The notes under the pieces were generated by a model. It was not told where the DNA came from. It was given only the letters and a program-made list of their open reading frames with translations, and made no database searches. Positions 33,656-45,608 of a stretch of DNA of 64,000 bases are shown in pieces; the first letter of the stretch is position 1; every line of letters starts with the position of its first letter. The position numbers were made by a program, and so were the translations under genes. This DNA comes from Protopterus annectens. Its lineage: Eukaryota > Chordata > Ceratodontiformes > Protopteridae. The stretch covers positions 1,997,461,659-1,997,525,658 of the forward strand of contig NC_056733.1 in NCBI RefSeq assembly GCF_019279795.1, in the 5' to 3' direction.

Positions 33656-36345
33656 ATAATGCATCAGAGATACTTCAGGTGCAGCTAACATTGGGTAAGG
33701 CAGCAATTCAGGTCGTAGCCTGCTATAGGTCCCTAACCATGTCCCAAAACTCCTGCTCCATGTTCCTAAGCACCCTGGACAATATTAGGGTTCAACCTAA
33801 CTCTCTCATACTGGGCGACTTCAACTACCCCTCCATTAACTGGAAAAACTACTCATGTACCAATACACTTGCCCAACATTTCCTGGAATTCATTAATTCC
33901 AATGCCCTGGACCAGCTTGTTTTTACTCCCCACTAGAGGTAGCAACATCCTTGACCTGGTGATTACTAACATAGGCGACCATTGCTCTACACCAATAGTC
34001 AACTCCTCCCTGGTTAGATCCGACCACAAACTAATCACCTTGGAAATCCACATCCCTCCCACCCCCACCCCCCTGCAAAGGTAACCACCATGAAAAACTA
34101 CTCCAAAGCCAACTTTGGGCTCCTAAAAACAGAGGTGGCTAACTTCATGGCACCCATGCAAATGGAGAATAGTTGCATGACTGTCAAATCATACACCAAT
34201 GTACTGTACGAACCTGTACACAAATGCATGGATCTCGCCATACCCAATAGAACCAAGATGCTCTCCTCCAAAAAAAGGAAGCCAATCTGGTGGTCCCCTG
34301 CCATAAACGAACTCTACAACAGAAGGAAGAAACTGATGCAGAATAAGGTGAAGTCCCAAGACTGGAAAAACTCCCTTATCAGCCTCAACAAAAAGTTGAG
34401 ATCCCTCATCAAATCCTCTAAAGCTAGCTATGAAAACAGAGTTGCAGCAGATAGTAAAGACAACCACAAGGCCTTCTATAGTTATGTAAAGAATCTCCAT
34501 GGCAATACTCAGATTTGCTCTGAGCTACTGCACAATGGTACCTCTTGTACCGAGCCAACAGATATTGCCAATGTACTGGCCGACAGATTCAGTGTCAAAT
34601 TTACCCCTCCCTCCTCCCCAAGGGACCAATCACAATACCAGTAGATTGCCAGGCACCCAGTATTACTGCTGCACAGGTTAAAACTGCACTGTCTAAGGCC
34701 AATAATACAGCTTCTATGGGACCTGACAATATCCCTGACTGCGTTTTACATGAACTACAGAGTAAACTGGCACCACACCTGTGTGCCCTGTTCAATCACA
34801 GCCTCACCTCAGGCTTTGTTCCTACCGAATGGCACACTGCTACAGTCATCCCTCTCCACAAGGGAGGAGTGATTACAGACCCTAGGAACTATCACTCCAT
34901 TAGCCTGGCCAGTCTGATATGCAAAGCTATGGAATGCATCATCATTGACCTAATCAACAAGGATATAGGTAATCTCCAAACTCTGGATCCCGTACAGTTT
35001 GGTTTTGTGAAGGGGTAGATCATGCCAGCTCAACCTGATCAACTTCTTTGAGTCAGTCACCAGAGCTATGGATGAAGGCAAGGTGGTTCATACAGCCTAC
35101 CTTGATCTGGCCAAGGCCTTTGATACCATTCCCCACTCAGGAATCAAAGAAAAACTCACTAAGCTAGGCATCAACCCCTATATCCCTAGGTGGGTTGTAA
35201 ACTGGCTCACAGATAGAACCCGCAGTGTAAAAGTAGCTGACTCCAAGTTAGACTGCTGACCAGTCACAAGTGAAGTCTCACAGGGTTCGGTCCTGGGTCC
35301 TCTCCTGTTTGGTGTCTACTTCTCAGAAGTCCAGGCCAACATGAAGGGACTCTGGCTGACAAAGTTCACAGATGACTGCAAGTTGGGAGCTATTATTAAC
35401 TCCCCAAGTGATGTTGACATCCTGCAGAAAGATCTCACTGAGACCAACGACTGGTGTCAGAACCATGGCCTTAAGCTCAATGCCAAAAAATGTGTCGTCA
35501 TCCCCTTTGGGGAAAAATTCACTTCCCATGAATTACCACATTTGATGGTAGTCCACTGAACACAGAAGGCGTTAAAAGAGATCTGGGAACACAGGTTGAC
35601 AGCAACCTCTCTTTTGATCACCACATTGCCACTGTGGTCAGAAAGTCCTTCTATGTGGCACATCTCATTACTAAGGGTTTTGCATCCAGGAAGAAAGAGG
35701 TCATTGTCTCCCTCTGTGCTTCCCTCATTAGGCCAGTCATTGAGTACAATGCCCAATTTGGCATGTACCTCACTAGACACCTGCAACAATTGGAAAGGCC
35801 ACAAAAGTACCTCACAAAGAGGATCCTAGGCCTTAAACACTTGTCCTATATGTACAGACTGAAAAAACTCCAACTATTCTCTGTTTCATATCACCTACTT
35901 AGAGGTGATCTCTGCTTGACTTACAAAGACATGTTTGACCCAGCTCTGTTAGAAATGCTATATCTAAAGAAATCCCAATCCCTCCGCACCACATGCTCCA
36001 GAGACCTCAGACTCATTGCTATAATCAACAGAACATGCTGGGGGGACAGGCTCATAACCCAGAGACTGCCCACGCTATGGAACAGACTTCACATACAAGT
36101 CAAGCAGAGTACCTCACTGGCTCTCTTCAAGAGAAATCTTGATGAGTGGATGGAAAATAGAAAATTCTCCCCGGGGATCACTCCAGTGGCTCTACTCAAT
36201 ACAGGCACTGGGAACTAATGTCAGGTGGCATGATGCCAAGGTAATCCTGTGGGCTAGGCTTGTAAAGGCTTCAGGGCCATTAGCCTAGTACACACCTATG
36301 AACCTATTTGGAACTTGGTATTGTTCCACGCAGGTTATGAATTCT
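33656..36345 (+). mobile_element. CR1/L2-like LINE, 5'-truncated
   Basis: The insert starts within the AP endonuclease of a CR1-group LINE and runs through RT to a 3' UTR ending near ATTCTTAAA, similar to CR1 3' ends. It splits the N-terminal region of PLE-ii. No target duplication is seen, as usual for CR1. Confidence 0.85.
33661..36218 (+). pseudogene. CR1-like ORF2 (endonuclease-RT), frameshifted
   Basis: Endonuclease remnants: QVVACYRS, GDFNYPSINW, SNILDLVITN, SDHKLITLEI. RT: ASMGPDNIPDCVLHEL, HKGGVITDPRNYHSISLASLICKAMECII, AYLDLAKAFDTIPHSG, then FTDD at 35,365-35,376 as the catalytic motif, and a C-terminus IEYNAQFGMYLTRHLQQLERPQKYLTKRILGLKHLSYMYRLKKL typical of CR1/Jockey-group proteins. 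It changes frame at least four times and is truncated at the N-terminus, with no ORF1. Confidence 0.9.
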
Positions 36346-37285
36346 TAAAATTGCTGTTTACTCCAGCACATATCCAGACCTACTGAGGAAATGGCAGGAG
36401 TTGAATTTGAAAGACAGCTCAGATTATATGTTATTAATGAATCAATTTTTCACTAAAATAGAGGTGGAGATGCATGATGAAATAATTAAGCTTGAGAATA
36501 ATATTGCTGCACTACCTGTGTATAAAGCATGTATACAAATTGATCAGTCTATACGGATCAATTAATGAACTTTTACATGAAACTGCAGCTTACGAAGAAA
36601 TGCAAGCTGCTGAGAGATCTGAATGATTTCAAGTGTGGACATATTTTTTCATGGCCAAAGGTGCAAACTACAAAAGAAAAAGTAGAGTTCTAAAGGGATC
36701 CATGTCTGCCTTAGATGAAATAATGTTAGCTAATACTGTAACTTCTGTTTCAAATCCTCAGAATGAACAATTAACTACTATATCTTAATCATCAGCTGAT
36801 TCAAATGTACCTGTAACACTAATGGCTGATAACGAACAGTGATTGATTCGGCAGTCTGTTCGTCAGTTCATGCAAACCAATGTGTATGAGGTTTTTTGGA
36901 CTCCACCTGCTCAGTTTCAACCTATCTTACCAGAGAATGTGGAAATTCATCTGTGGGCCCAATCAAGAGGTCTGTTGCTAGGAAGAAAGGATGGAAATGC
37001 GGTCAAAAAAATGTACAGTGGTCGACAAACCAAAACCAAACAGAACTGTCTGGGCTATGGAAATGTCTGAATACTACTAATGTTATTAATTTATCTGACT
37101 TGAGACTGGGACATGATGATATCTCTGTACTTAATAAAGGTTTGCAGTTTATACCTTCCAGCATGGACTCTATTACTGAGGCCCTCACAGACCTGAAGCT
37201 ATTTACAAGAGGTATAAATTTAAAATTAATTTTTAATAATACTGCACATTTTGATAATAAGAGATGTCCTTCTATTCTGATGTTG
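36346..37285 (+). pseudogene. PLE-ii ORF, region before the RT core
   Basis: Between the CR1 and DIRS-E insertions. An early charged, helix-prone stretch is followed by NVINLSDLRLGHDDISVLNKGLQFIPS and FTRGINLKLIF, which match the conserved N-terminal region of Penelope RT (NLS..LT..E..LLNKGL.F.P). Several stops. It continues at 42,783. Confidence 0.8.
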
Positions 37286-37287
37286 AA

Positions 37288-37451
37288 GTATTCATAACAG
37301 TAGGGAGTAGCTGCCTGCAGCGCCACCATCCGGCCAGTATACCAAAGTCTTTGTCTTGGAGGGTACGTGTGACGTCGGCTATGTAGGTCATAAACCGGCA
37401 TTAGGTATAAAGGTGATGTCTGCACATACCCTCCTCAGAATTTTTCTGCCA
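37288..37451. repeat. DIRS-E left inverted terminal repeat
   Basis: Reverse complement of 42,565-42,730 at roughly 90 percent by eye. It starts GTATTCATAACAGTAGGGAG. Confidence 0.95.
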
Positions 37452-37607
37452 CAGCAATCATCAGACACCCGTTCACCAGTTCTATCCTACTTCATGTTTT
37501 ATCAGATGACTACAGTTACGAGTATCGAGACCAGATGACCATTTGGACCATTTAGATAAGTGCCCACTGGGGTTTTTCTTACTTGTTTTGCTTGCTGTTT
37601 TACTTAC

Positions 37608-39400
37608 ATGTCAGCTAGGAAAGGGAAGTGTGCTTGTGGGAGACAGATTCCTCACAAGGGCATGCATGAGAAGTGTCTTTTTTGTCTAGGCAAGGCCCAC
37701 GACCATACATCCTGTTCTATCTGTAAGTCGTTCATCCCCAAAACACTTCATAGCTGACTAGTGGCTTTAAATCTTTACCTCGACAATCAGAGACTCAGAA
37801 GTTTGGCATTAGGCATGGAGGGAGGAGTAGGCCCATCCGACGAGCCACTTCAGAAGAAGGTGAAGAAACATAGGCTGCACCTCAGGCATCCGAAGCAGCT
37901 CTAGAGGCGATAGCAGACCAGGAGTCCATTCAGATGATGGTCTCCCAAGCAGGCCCAGGAACCACAATGGAAGGCGGGGTGTGGGATACTGAAGGTATGT
38001 CCGCTGAGGTATTTCAGCCATCAGAGTCTGATGGCGGAGGGAAACCATGGATCACCTTCTCGGAAGCCCCCACTTCTCCTTCTCTTGCTAGGCTGACGTC
38101 TGCTTCTCCCTTGTCTGCCACACCCTTGAAAAGGAAACAGAAGTCCAAACACATTGAACCCCCCTCAGATGTCAGGCTGGGAATCCTTTTCCCAAAGCCT
38201 CTTTAAGGCCTTACAATTCCAACAACTCCCACCTACTCTCACTCCTCAACCAACCCATCTGTCTGAGGAGGAGTATTTCTTATGAGACTCAAATTGAATC
38301 CCCCAAGGAGTTAATTACTCCAGATGAAGAGGATTCTATTTCTCCAGACTCCCCAGGGGAATAATTTAGTTTTGGGGATACTATCTCCCTCATGAGGGAA
38401 CACTTCAAGTGGCAGGCCTCTGCGGTCCCGGATTCTAAGAAAAGATACTTTGACCTTTTGCAAATGGAGCAGCCTGCTCCCCCTTTGCATTTCAGGATGC
38501 ATTCTTAGCTGCTTCACAGTTCCCTGACTCCCAATCTCCAGCAGCTAAACAATCAGACAGATTTTATAGGGTCCCCCAGGACACCCACTTTCTTTACAAG
38601 AATTCTCCTGCTGACCCAGCTGTTATAGCTGTTTCTGCAGACAAGACCTCCAGACAACTTCCTTCCTCTGCTCTTTATCCAACTGATAAAGACAGTAAAT
38701 TTATGGATGGGACAGGTAAAAAGGTCTACACATCTTCCACTCTGGCCATTAGGGCCCTGAACTACCAAACCCACATGACAAGGTTTGTACTTGATACCAT
38801 TTCTAAGGCTTCCAGCATTCTTTCTGAGGTCCAGGACTCCCCCACCAAAGTACAATTAAACTCTCTCCTCTCCACAGCATCGCAAGTGACCAGGCACTCT
38901 ATTAAGTGCAGCTATGATGCTGTGGAACCTGCTTCCAAAGCTGCTGCTTCTGGATCAGTGCTGCATCATTACTCTGGCTACAACCCCTTCCCATGGATGT
39001 TCAGACCAAACTTCTGGATGCTCTGTTAGACAATAAGGCACTTTTTGGACAAGCCTCTGTTGAGCTCCTCAAATCCCTCCAAGAAAAGGGAAAAAAGTTG
39101 CAAAATCTAAAACACCTATTGGTGTCCCCATTCCTAGATGTCATAGAAACTACTCTCAAAAAACATTCTTTGTGTGAAGGGAATCCTTTCCCTCAACCCA
39201 ATAATCCAAGGGACGTAGGCAGCAGAGAAAGACTTCTACCCCAAGACTGTCCTCAAGATCTTCTGCCACTCCCTTTTGGAGACAGCCTGACCATCCCAGA
39301 CTGCCTCCACTGTGACTCACCCACCCTGCATCCAGAAACTCCCCTATCCCTCCACCTCACCCTTTTCCTCCCCTCCTGGTGGAAACTTACAAAAGAACGA
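37608..39400 (+). pseudogene. gag: DIRS-E gag, frameshifted
   Basis: The start at 37,608 opens MSARKGKCACGRQIPHKGMHEK, with CLFCLG and CSICKSF, the same Cys/His head as DIRS-B, and stops at 37,755. Later frames keep the conserved block: DRFYRVPQDTHFLYKNSPAD, GTGKKVYTSSTLAIRALNYQ and the YDAVEPASKAAASGSVL region (38,540-38,960). A tail follows before pol. The order matches the DIRS-B gag. Confidence 0.8.
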
Positions 39401-42180
39401 TGAATCCTATCCATCATCCAGAGAGGATATTACATGACTTGGTGGATGCTCCCACCCTTTCAGGGCATTCCACAACTGCCAAAAAACCAGACTCACCTGT
39501 TCCCACCCATTAGTCAACTCCTAAACCAAGGCACCATAGAACCAGTTCCCGCCCCTCAAAAGAACTCAGAGTTCTACTCCAGAATGTTACTTGTCCCCAG
39601 GAAAGAGGGTCCTTGGAGACCTATCCTGGATCTTTCCTTTCTCAATCTTTTCCTTCTCGTACCCAGCTTCAAAATGATAACCTATTCTCCTGCCTCTAAT
39701 TCCCCTCCAAGCCTTCATGGTGTCTCTAGATCAAGGATGCCTACCTACACATCCCCATTCATCCGGATTACAGGAAATTCCTCAGATTTTCTATAGTCTC
39801 CTGCCATTTTCAATTCTCTGCCTTGACCTTTGGTCTATCCACAGCCCCCAGAGTGTTCACCAAGTGTCTAGCCCCCTTAATTGCCCATTACAGGACACAG
39901 GCTATACAAATATATCCCTACCTAGACGACCTCCTCATCCTGCACCAAGACTACCAACTCTTACTCCTCCATTTGCAGCAGGTGTCATACACCCTCTCTC
40001 TTCTGGGATTTACTATAAATGTCGAAAAATCTCGCCTGACTCCTTCTCAGGACATGTTTTTACTGTGATGCAGACTATGCACAGAATGCATGAAAACCTT
40101 CATACTGGACCAAAGGATTCAGGAACTCAGTCTGTACTTCAAACAGATCCTTTTCTGAACCTTTTTGACAGCTCGGGAATTTCTGAAACTATTAGGCCAC
40201 ATGGCATCCCTTATACACATGCTGCTTTTGGCAAAACTACACATGTGCAAAATTCAATGGGTACTGAAAAATCTTTGGAACCAACATTCCCAACCCTTGG
40301 ATGTACCCCTCCCACTTCTCCCTTGCTTAAAGAGGGAGATCCAATGGTGGATATCTGCAATCCAGACCAACCCAGGGCTCCACCTTCAGACCTCAGCTCC
40401 ACTTCAATGCCTTTACACCGATGCTTCGGACCTAGGATGGGGGGGCAGTGTTGCAAACAAATCAACAACACCTCTCAGTACAAGGCAAATGGTCCACTCT
40501 AAGAGTAAAATACCACATCAACATTAAGGAAATGAGAGCCTTGCTGTTAGCCCTACTAACATTCCAACCCTTTATCCTGTCAGGAACCTTAAAGGTAATC
40601 ACTGACAACATGACAGTTCTGTGGCACATAAACAAACAAGGAGGGACCAGCTCATACCCTCTATGCAGGCTGGCCATTCAGATTTGGAATCTAGCAGACT
40701 GCCTCAGAGTACACATGTTGGCTATGTATATCCCCTCTCAACAGAATGTGATGGCATTCACACTCAGCAGAACCTCAGCCCCCTCTCATGAATGGATTCT
40801 ACAGAGGGAGGTTTTCCTAGACCTGTTACACAGGTGGGGTATTCCACAAGCAGACCTCTTTGCCTCCCCAGACAACAGGCAGATGCCCAACTTCTGCACA
40901 AGGAACCCACACCCACAAGCGTGGAAAGTGGACGCCTTCTCCTTTTCATGGGGGGGGGGATGTTCCTGTATGCCTTCCCCCCTTTCACTCTGATCCAGAA
41001 AGTCCTCCTGAAAATTCAGAGGGACAAACCAAAAATCCTACTGGTGACACCATTTTGGCCAAAACAGCATTGGTTTCCACTCCTTTTTTCTCTAGCCAAG
41101 GGCATTCACCACTGATTATCCCACTGGATAGACCTGCTCACATAGAACAAGGGGTCTCTGCTACACCCGCAGGTGAACAATCTATAACTGGCCTATCCCT
41201 TACAGACACCCTTACTCAGAGGACATACATAATGTTCTGCAGAAGGCCAGAAAACCCAGCACTAGGAGAAACTACATGGCTAAATGGATCAGATTCTCCA
41301 GTTGGTGCCATGGGAACAAACAGGACCCCCTCACTACCTCCATCCCTAGGGTCCTATCCTACTTTTGTGAGCTACTCCAAGCAGGACTGACATATTCCTC
41401 GATCAAAGTCCACTTGTCTGCCATCTCTGCCTGCTTGCCCATTTCACCTCCCCTGGCATCCAGACTGGAAGTCAAACTCCTTTTAAGAGGAGTCCTCCTC
41501 ATCAAACCCCCATGGAAACCCATCCCTCCTCCGTGGGATTTAAACTCTGTATTAGAAAAGCGAACACCATCTCCCTTTGAACCAGCACATTCTGCTTTTC
41601 TGAAATTTTGTACATTCAAAACAGTTCTGCTAGTTGCCCTCACATCCATCAGGAGGGTTTCAGAGATCCAAGCCCTGATGGCCACATCCACCTACCTAGT
41701 CTCTCATAGGGACAGAGTGGTGCTCAGGACCAACCCCTCCTTTATGCCCAAGGTAGTTAATGAACTCTTGTTGAATCAAACCACTAACCTACCTGTCTTC
41801 TACACCCATCCTCAAAATGCTTCAGAGAGGACCCTTCACTTTCTGGACGTGCACAAACAACTAAGATATTACCTAGACAAAACCAAAGACATCAGGAAAT
41901 CAGAACAGTTATTTGTTTCCTTCCATCCCAGAGCACTAGGGAAAGCTGTATCTAAGCAAACCATTGCCTCATGGTTCTCCAAGTCCATCTCCTTTTGCTA
42001 CTCCCACCATGGGAAATCCTTGCAAGGCAGTATCAAACCACATTTCACAAGAGCAGCTGCCTCTTCTTCTGCCTTTTTTTAAAGGCATTGATTCCCCCTT
42101 CTATTTTAGAGGCAGCCACTTGGACCTCAGTGCACACCTTCACCAAACACTACAAGCTGGACATGGCATCCCGTGCTTGA
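39260..42180 (+). pseudogene. pol: DIRS-E pol (RT-RNase H-MT-tyrosine recombinase), frameshifted
   Basis: RT: FYSRMLLVPRKEGPWRPILDLSFLN, LSTAPRVFTKCLAPLIA, catalytic YLDD at 39,919-39,930. RNase H has a full TDASDLGWGG start, INIKEMRALL, VITDNMTVLWHINKQGG. Methyltransferase-like: PQADLFASPDNRQ, AWKVDAFSFSW, TPFWPKQHWFP. Recombinase: SIRRVSEIQAL, HFTR, EAATWTSVHTF, KHYKLD. Frame changes coincide with a G7 run (about 40,438), a G9 run (about 40,950) and a T8 run (about 42,072), so sequencing error in homopolymers should be considered. Confidence 0.85.
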
Positions 42181-42318
42181 GCCAGTTTTGCCAGAACTAT
42201 CCTACAGGGTCTCCTGGACCACAGAAACCCTTCCTCCTCCTCCCAGGATCATACTTAAAGCTCTGGTACTCTCCCTATTGTTATGAATACTGCAACATTA
42301 GAATAGAAGGACATAGAA

Positions 42319-42782
42319 TAATTGTGTAAGACTTTACCATAACCATAGATGTCCTTCTCTTCTATGTTGCAGTATTCAGTCCCACCAACCAACCCCCTGT
42401 TTCTTGCTTCTGCTATAGCAGGTATTTTATGAACATCTGTGGCCATATTCTTCCCCAAGTCTCTACCTACATAGCCTTATTACTGCCGTGGCTCTAGCAG
42501 GCATGTAAGTCTAAGGGTCTCAGTTAGGACCCTCCTGAAAAACCTCAGGGGCACTAGTATATGCAGCAGAAACTATTCTGAGGAGGGTACGTGCAGATGT
42601 TGCCTTTATACCTAACGCCGGTTTATGGCCCTTGTAGCCGACGTCACACGTACCCTCCAAGACAAAGACGTTGGTATACTGGCTGGATGGTGGCACTGCA
42701 GGCAGCTACTCCCTACTGTTATGAATACTGAAACATAGAAGCGAAGGACATCTATGGTTATGGTAAGGTCTTACACAACTAT
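42319..42782. repeat. DIRS-E internal complementary region and right terminal repeat
   Basis: 42,319-42,378 (ATAATTGTGTAAGACTTTAC onwards) is the reverse complement of 42,720-42,782, the terminus ending TTACACAACT. 42,565-42,730 mirrors the left repeat. Confidence 0.9.
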
Positions 42783-43130
42783 TCTTTATAAAAAATCCAG
42801 GACATTTATACCTAACAGCTTCCCTATAGTGTCAGCATTTGAAAGCATATGTAAAAAAGAGTTACGGCAGGTATATGAAAATAAAGTGGAAAGAAGATAT
42901 TACAATTTAATGGTTAGGGAACATGAGGCACTGAATTAAGTTATAAGATAAACCAGATGTAGTTTTTAAAAAAGCTGATAAAGGGGGAGCAATTGTTATA
43001 ATGAATTTGAAAGATTATATCACTTTTTTATTTCTCTAAATCTTATGGGTTTCTAATATTATGACAGGAATGAACCCCATTCTTAAGTCAAAGTATGATT
43101 AAAGTTAATGAAATTAGTATTATTTCAATC
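42783..43130 (+). pseudogene. PLE-ii RT, segment between DIRS-E and R4
   Basis: KSRTFIPNSFPIVSAFESICKKELRQVYENK, then after a stop near 42,938 and a shift KKADKGGAIVIMNLKDYI. The KxADKGGAxVxxN motif is a signature of Penelope-type RT. The remaining bases to 43,130 may be part of the R4 3' UTR. Confidence 0.8.
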
Positions 43131-43137
43131 TTTGATG

Positions 43138-44136
43138 TCAGCCGTTCTTCGCAGCACCCGCAATATCCCCAGAAATTACTCCTTCTGCACTTCGTATGAG
43201 GTTACATGGTTTGGTAACATAACTAAATATGATTGTAGATTTATAAGACCCGTTGCTCCTACTACTATTGGAACTGTCTGAGTATCTTTCTTCTACATTT
43301 GCTCTTGTTTCTGCCTGCAGATCCTGGTATTTTATGACTTTGTTTCTCTCTGTACACAAGACACTGTAGTCACTGGGTGTAGTGATTTCAATGATCAATG
43401 CTACTTTTTTCTTCTTTTCTTGGACCAATACATCCGGTTTTAGCATCTATCTTTTGAACTGTTGGTAATCCCATGTGATATAAACTTCATAATTTTCTAT
43501 GATGCTTTTTGGCTGATGTTTCGAGTGTTTTTCAGCCACTTCAATACCACAATGTTTGCACAATCCCCAGTGCAGCATTCTTGCCACATTATTATGCCTT
43601 TCAGTATACAGTCCTGCCATTAGTATGCCCCAACCAGCAACAAAGTGTGCGATTGTTTCCAGTTTGGTTTTACAAAACCTACATTTGTCTGTTTCTCCCA
43701 CATGTTCAATGAACTTTGTAAACCAGCTTGTACGTAGCCCACTGTCTTGGGCTGCCAATGTTAACCTTTCATCTCTTGGTTTAAATTTGCTTCTCCTTAA
43801 CCATTCCTGCGTTCGTTCCTGATCAACATGAGGTTCTTCCAGAAATGTTCTATACTTGCAAATATATTTATCCTTTTTCCACATTTCTTTCCTTCTCATC
43901 TGGTCCTTCACCTTATATTCTTTCTTTTGTTTTTTTTTGGCACATTCAGTTGCTGCCTGATTTTTATCTCCTTCTGGTTTGATTTCCATTCCTGCTGGAT
44001 ACCAATATGCTACTGCTAAATTAAACAGACAAGTCATCTTAGATGTATTTTCCTCATGTTTCAAAACTTTCACTACATGTGGGTCTTGTGAGGTCAGCAG
44101 ATATATGTGGAGTCCCACAATTGCACATCTATACAT
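43138..44136 (-). pseudogene. R4-like LINE C-terminus: zinc motif and restriction-like endonuclease
   Basis: One frame with a single stop between 43,447 and 43,446. First part: RLTLAAQDSGLRTSWFTKFIEH, CRFCKTKLETIAHFVAG, HNNVARMLHWGLCKHCGIEV, matching the region after RT in R4/Dong proteins. The CCHC-like cluster seems to lack its last Cys (GWGIL where GC is usual). Second part: KPDVLVQEKKKKVALIIEITTPSD with a later K-Y, the PD-(D/E)xK nuclease site that nicks target DNA. Only this one stop breaks the domain. Confidence 0.85.
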
Positions 44137-44383
44137 GTAATCAATTCAAGGAGGCCTATCCCTTCTTTGGAATGGGGAATATATATAATCTTGGTATACA
44201 CTGATTTTTATAAATCATTTGGTGAGCATGAAACATCCTTCTTGTTTTCCCATCTCATCTATCCAACATGTTTTGGGGCCAGTCAATCACTCCAAAACTG
44301 TAAGTTAGGACAGGAAGAGCAAACTGGTTTATATGTTGGATTTTGTTCCTAGATGTTAACGCTGCTTTCAGAATTAATTTAAG

Positions 44384-45482
44384 TCATCTAAAGTATTCCT
44401 TACTAAGTTTTATCCACATTTGTTCATGTTTTATTGTTGATCCTTCATCAATTCCCAAATATTTATACACTCCCTCTTGCTGAAATTCTTTTATATCACA
44501 TTCTTGTCCCAAACTGATGTTTTCCTGCTTTAAAGGTTGCTTTTGCACACTTATCAAGACCAAATGACATTCTTGTATCATCTGAAAAAGTTTTTGACAA
44601 CCTACAGCTGTGCTTTCATTTCCTCATGTGATGAGCTATACAGTTTTAAATCATCCACAAAGAAAAAATGAGAAGTTTGTACATTTTGTTTTCTAGGAGC
44701 CAAATTGTGGCCATGGCCTAAGCTGTTAAATAAACACCTTAATGAGTTAATGGCAAAGCAGAATAGCAACGGTGACAGACAGTCACCTTGGAATATCCCC
44801 CCTTGAATTTTTATCCCCGGGATAATAATTTGTCCTTTATCATGAATTAATTGCAAAGTGGTCTGCCACTGTTTCATGATCACTGTAATGTAGGGTGCAT
44901 CTTATACATTTTTAAGCACTCTTTTATCCATGAATGTGGGATAATATCAAATGCTTTTTTATTGTCATTTCATACCATACTTAAATTCTTCCCCTTTTTA
45001 CAGTTCTCCAGTATGACTTTAACAACAAATGATCCTCTGTTCCATATGACTTTCTTTTATTGCCCTTTTGTTCTACTGCCATAATTGAGTTTTCATCTAC
45101 ATGACTATAAACTCTGTCAACTTCAATTCCCGTGTATAGTTTATAAGTCGTCGGAAGGCAAGTTATTGGCCTATAATTTTTAGGATAGCTTGCAGGTTCA
45201 TTCTTAAGTAGGAGCATTGTTTTGCCTGTTGTTAGCCAGGTTGGTGTCTATTCAGGGTGCGCATATAAATAGTTCTTACTCATGGCTACGTCTTCGTGCA
45301 AATGTTAATACTTTTAACCAAAGGTTAGGTACTGCATCTAGGCCTGGGGTTTTCCAATTAGAGGCTTTTCTTAACTTTGTTTCAATCTCTCTAGCTGTTA
45401 CTTCATCCCATTTCATATCCTGCACCTTTAAACTTATTCTTTCTTTTACTTCTATCCATTTAGTATCTTTGTTATGTTCCAA
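44384..45482 (-). pseudogene. R4-like LINE reverse transcriptase core, broken
   Basis: From 45,482 downwards: WKTPGLDAVPNLWLKVLT; KNYRPITCLPTTYKLYT (45,217-44,981); then IQGGIFQGDCLSPLLFCFAINSL and the catalytic FVDDLKLY (44,883-44,602); then IKEFQQEGVYKYLGI. These are standard RT motifs of the R2/R4 LINE group. Stops and shifts separate them. Confidence 0.85.
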
Positions 45483-45608
45483 AGGATCTTTATAGATACT
45501 TCTCCAAAATGTGTCTTTTCCCTCTCTTTTTGGCAGTCTTTCAATTCCTTTACCTTGTTGCCTAATTCTCTACAAAACTTTTTGTGGGCCATCAATAAAT
45601 TGCTTATG

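Larger units (their letters stand above)
37286..42782 (+). mobile_element. DIRS-E: nearly complete DIRS retrotransposon inside PLE-ii
   Basis: Inverted terminal repeats of about 165 bases lie at 37,288-37,451 and 42,565-42,730, and share GGAGGGTACGTGTGACGTCGGCT. The internal complementary region (42,319-42,378) pairs with the right end (42,720-42,782). gag and pol are present in order. The host PLE coding sequence resumes straight after the right end, with no visible target duplication. Confidence 0.9.
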
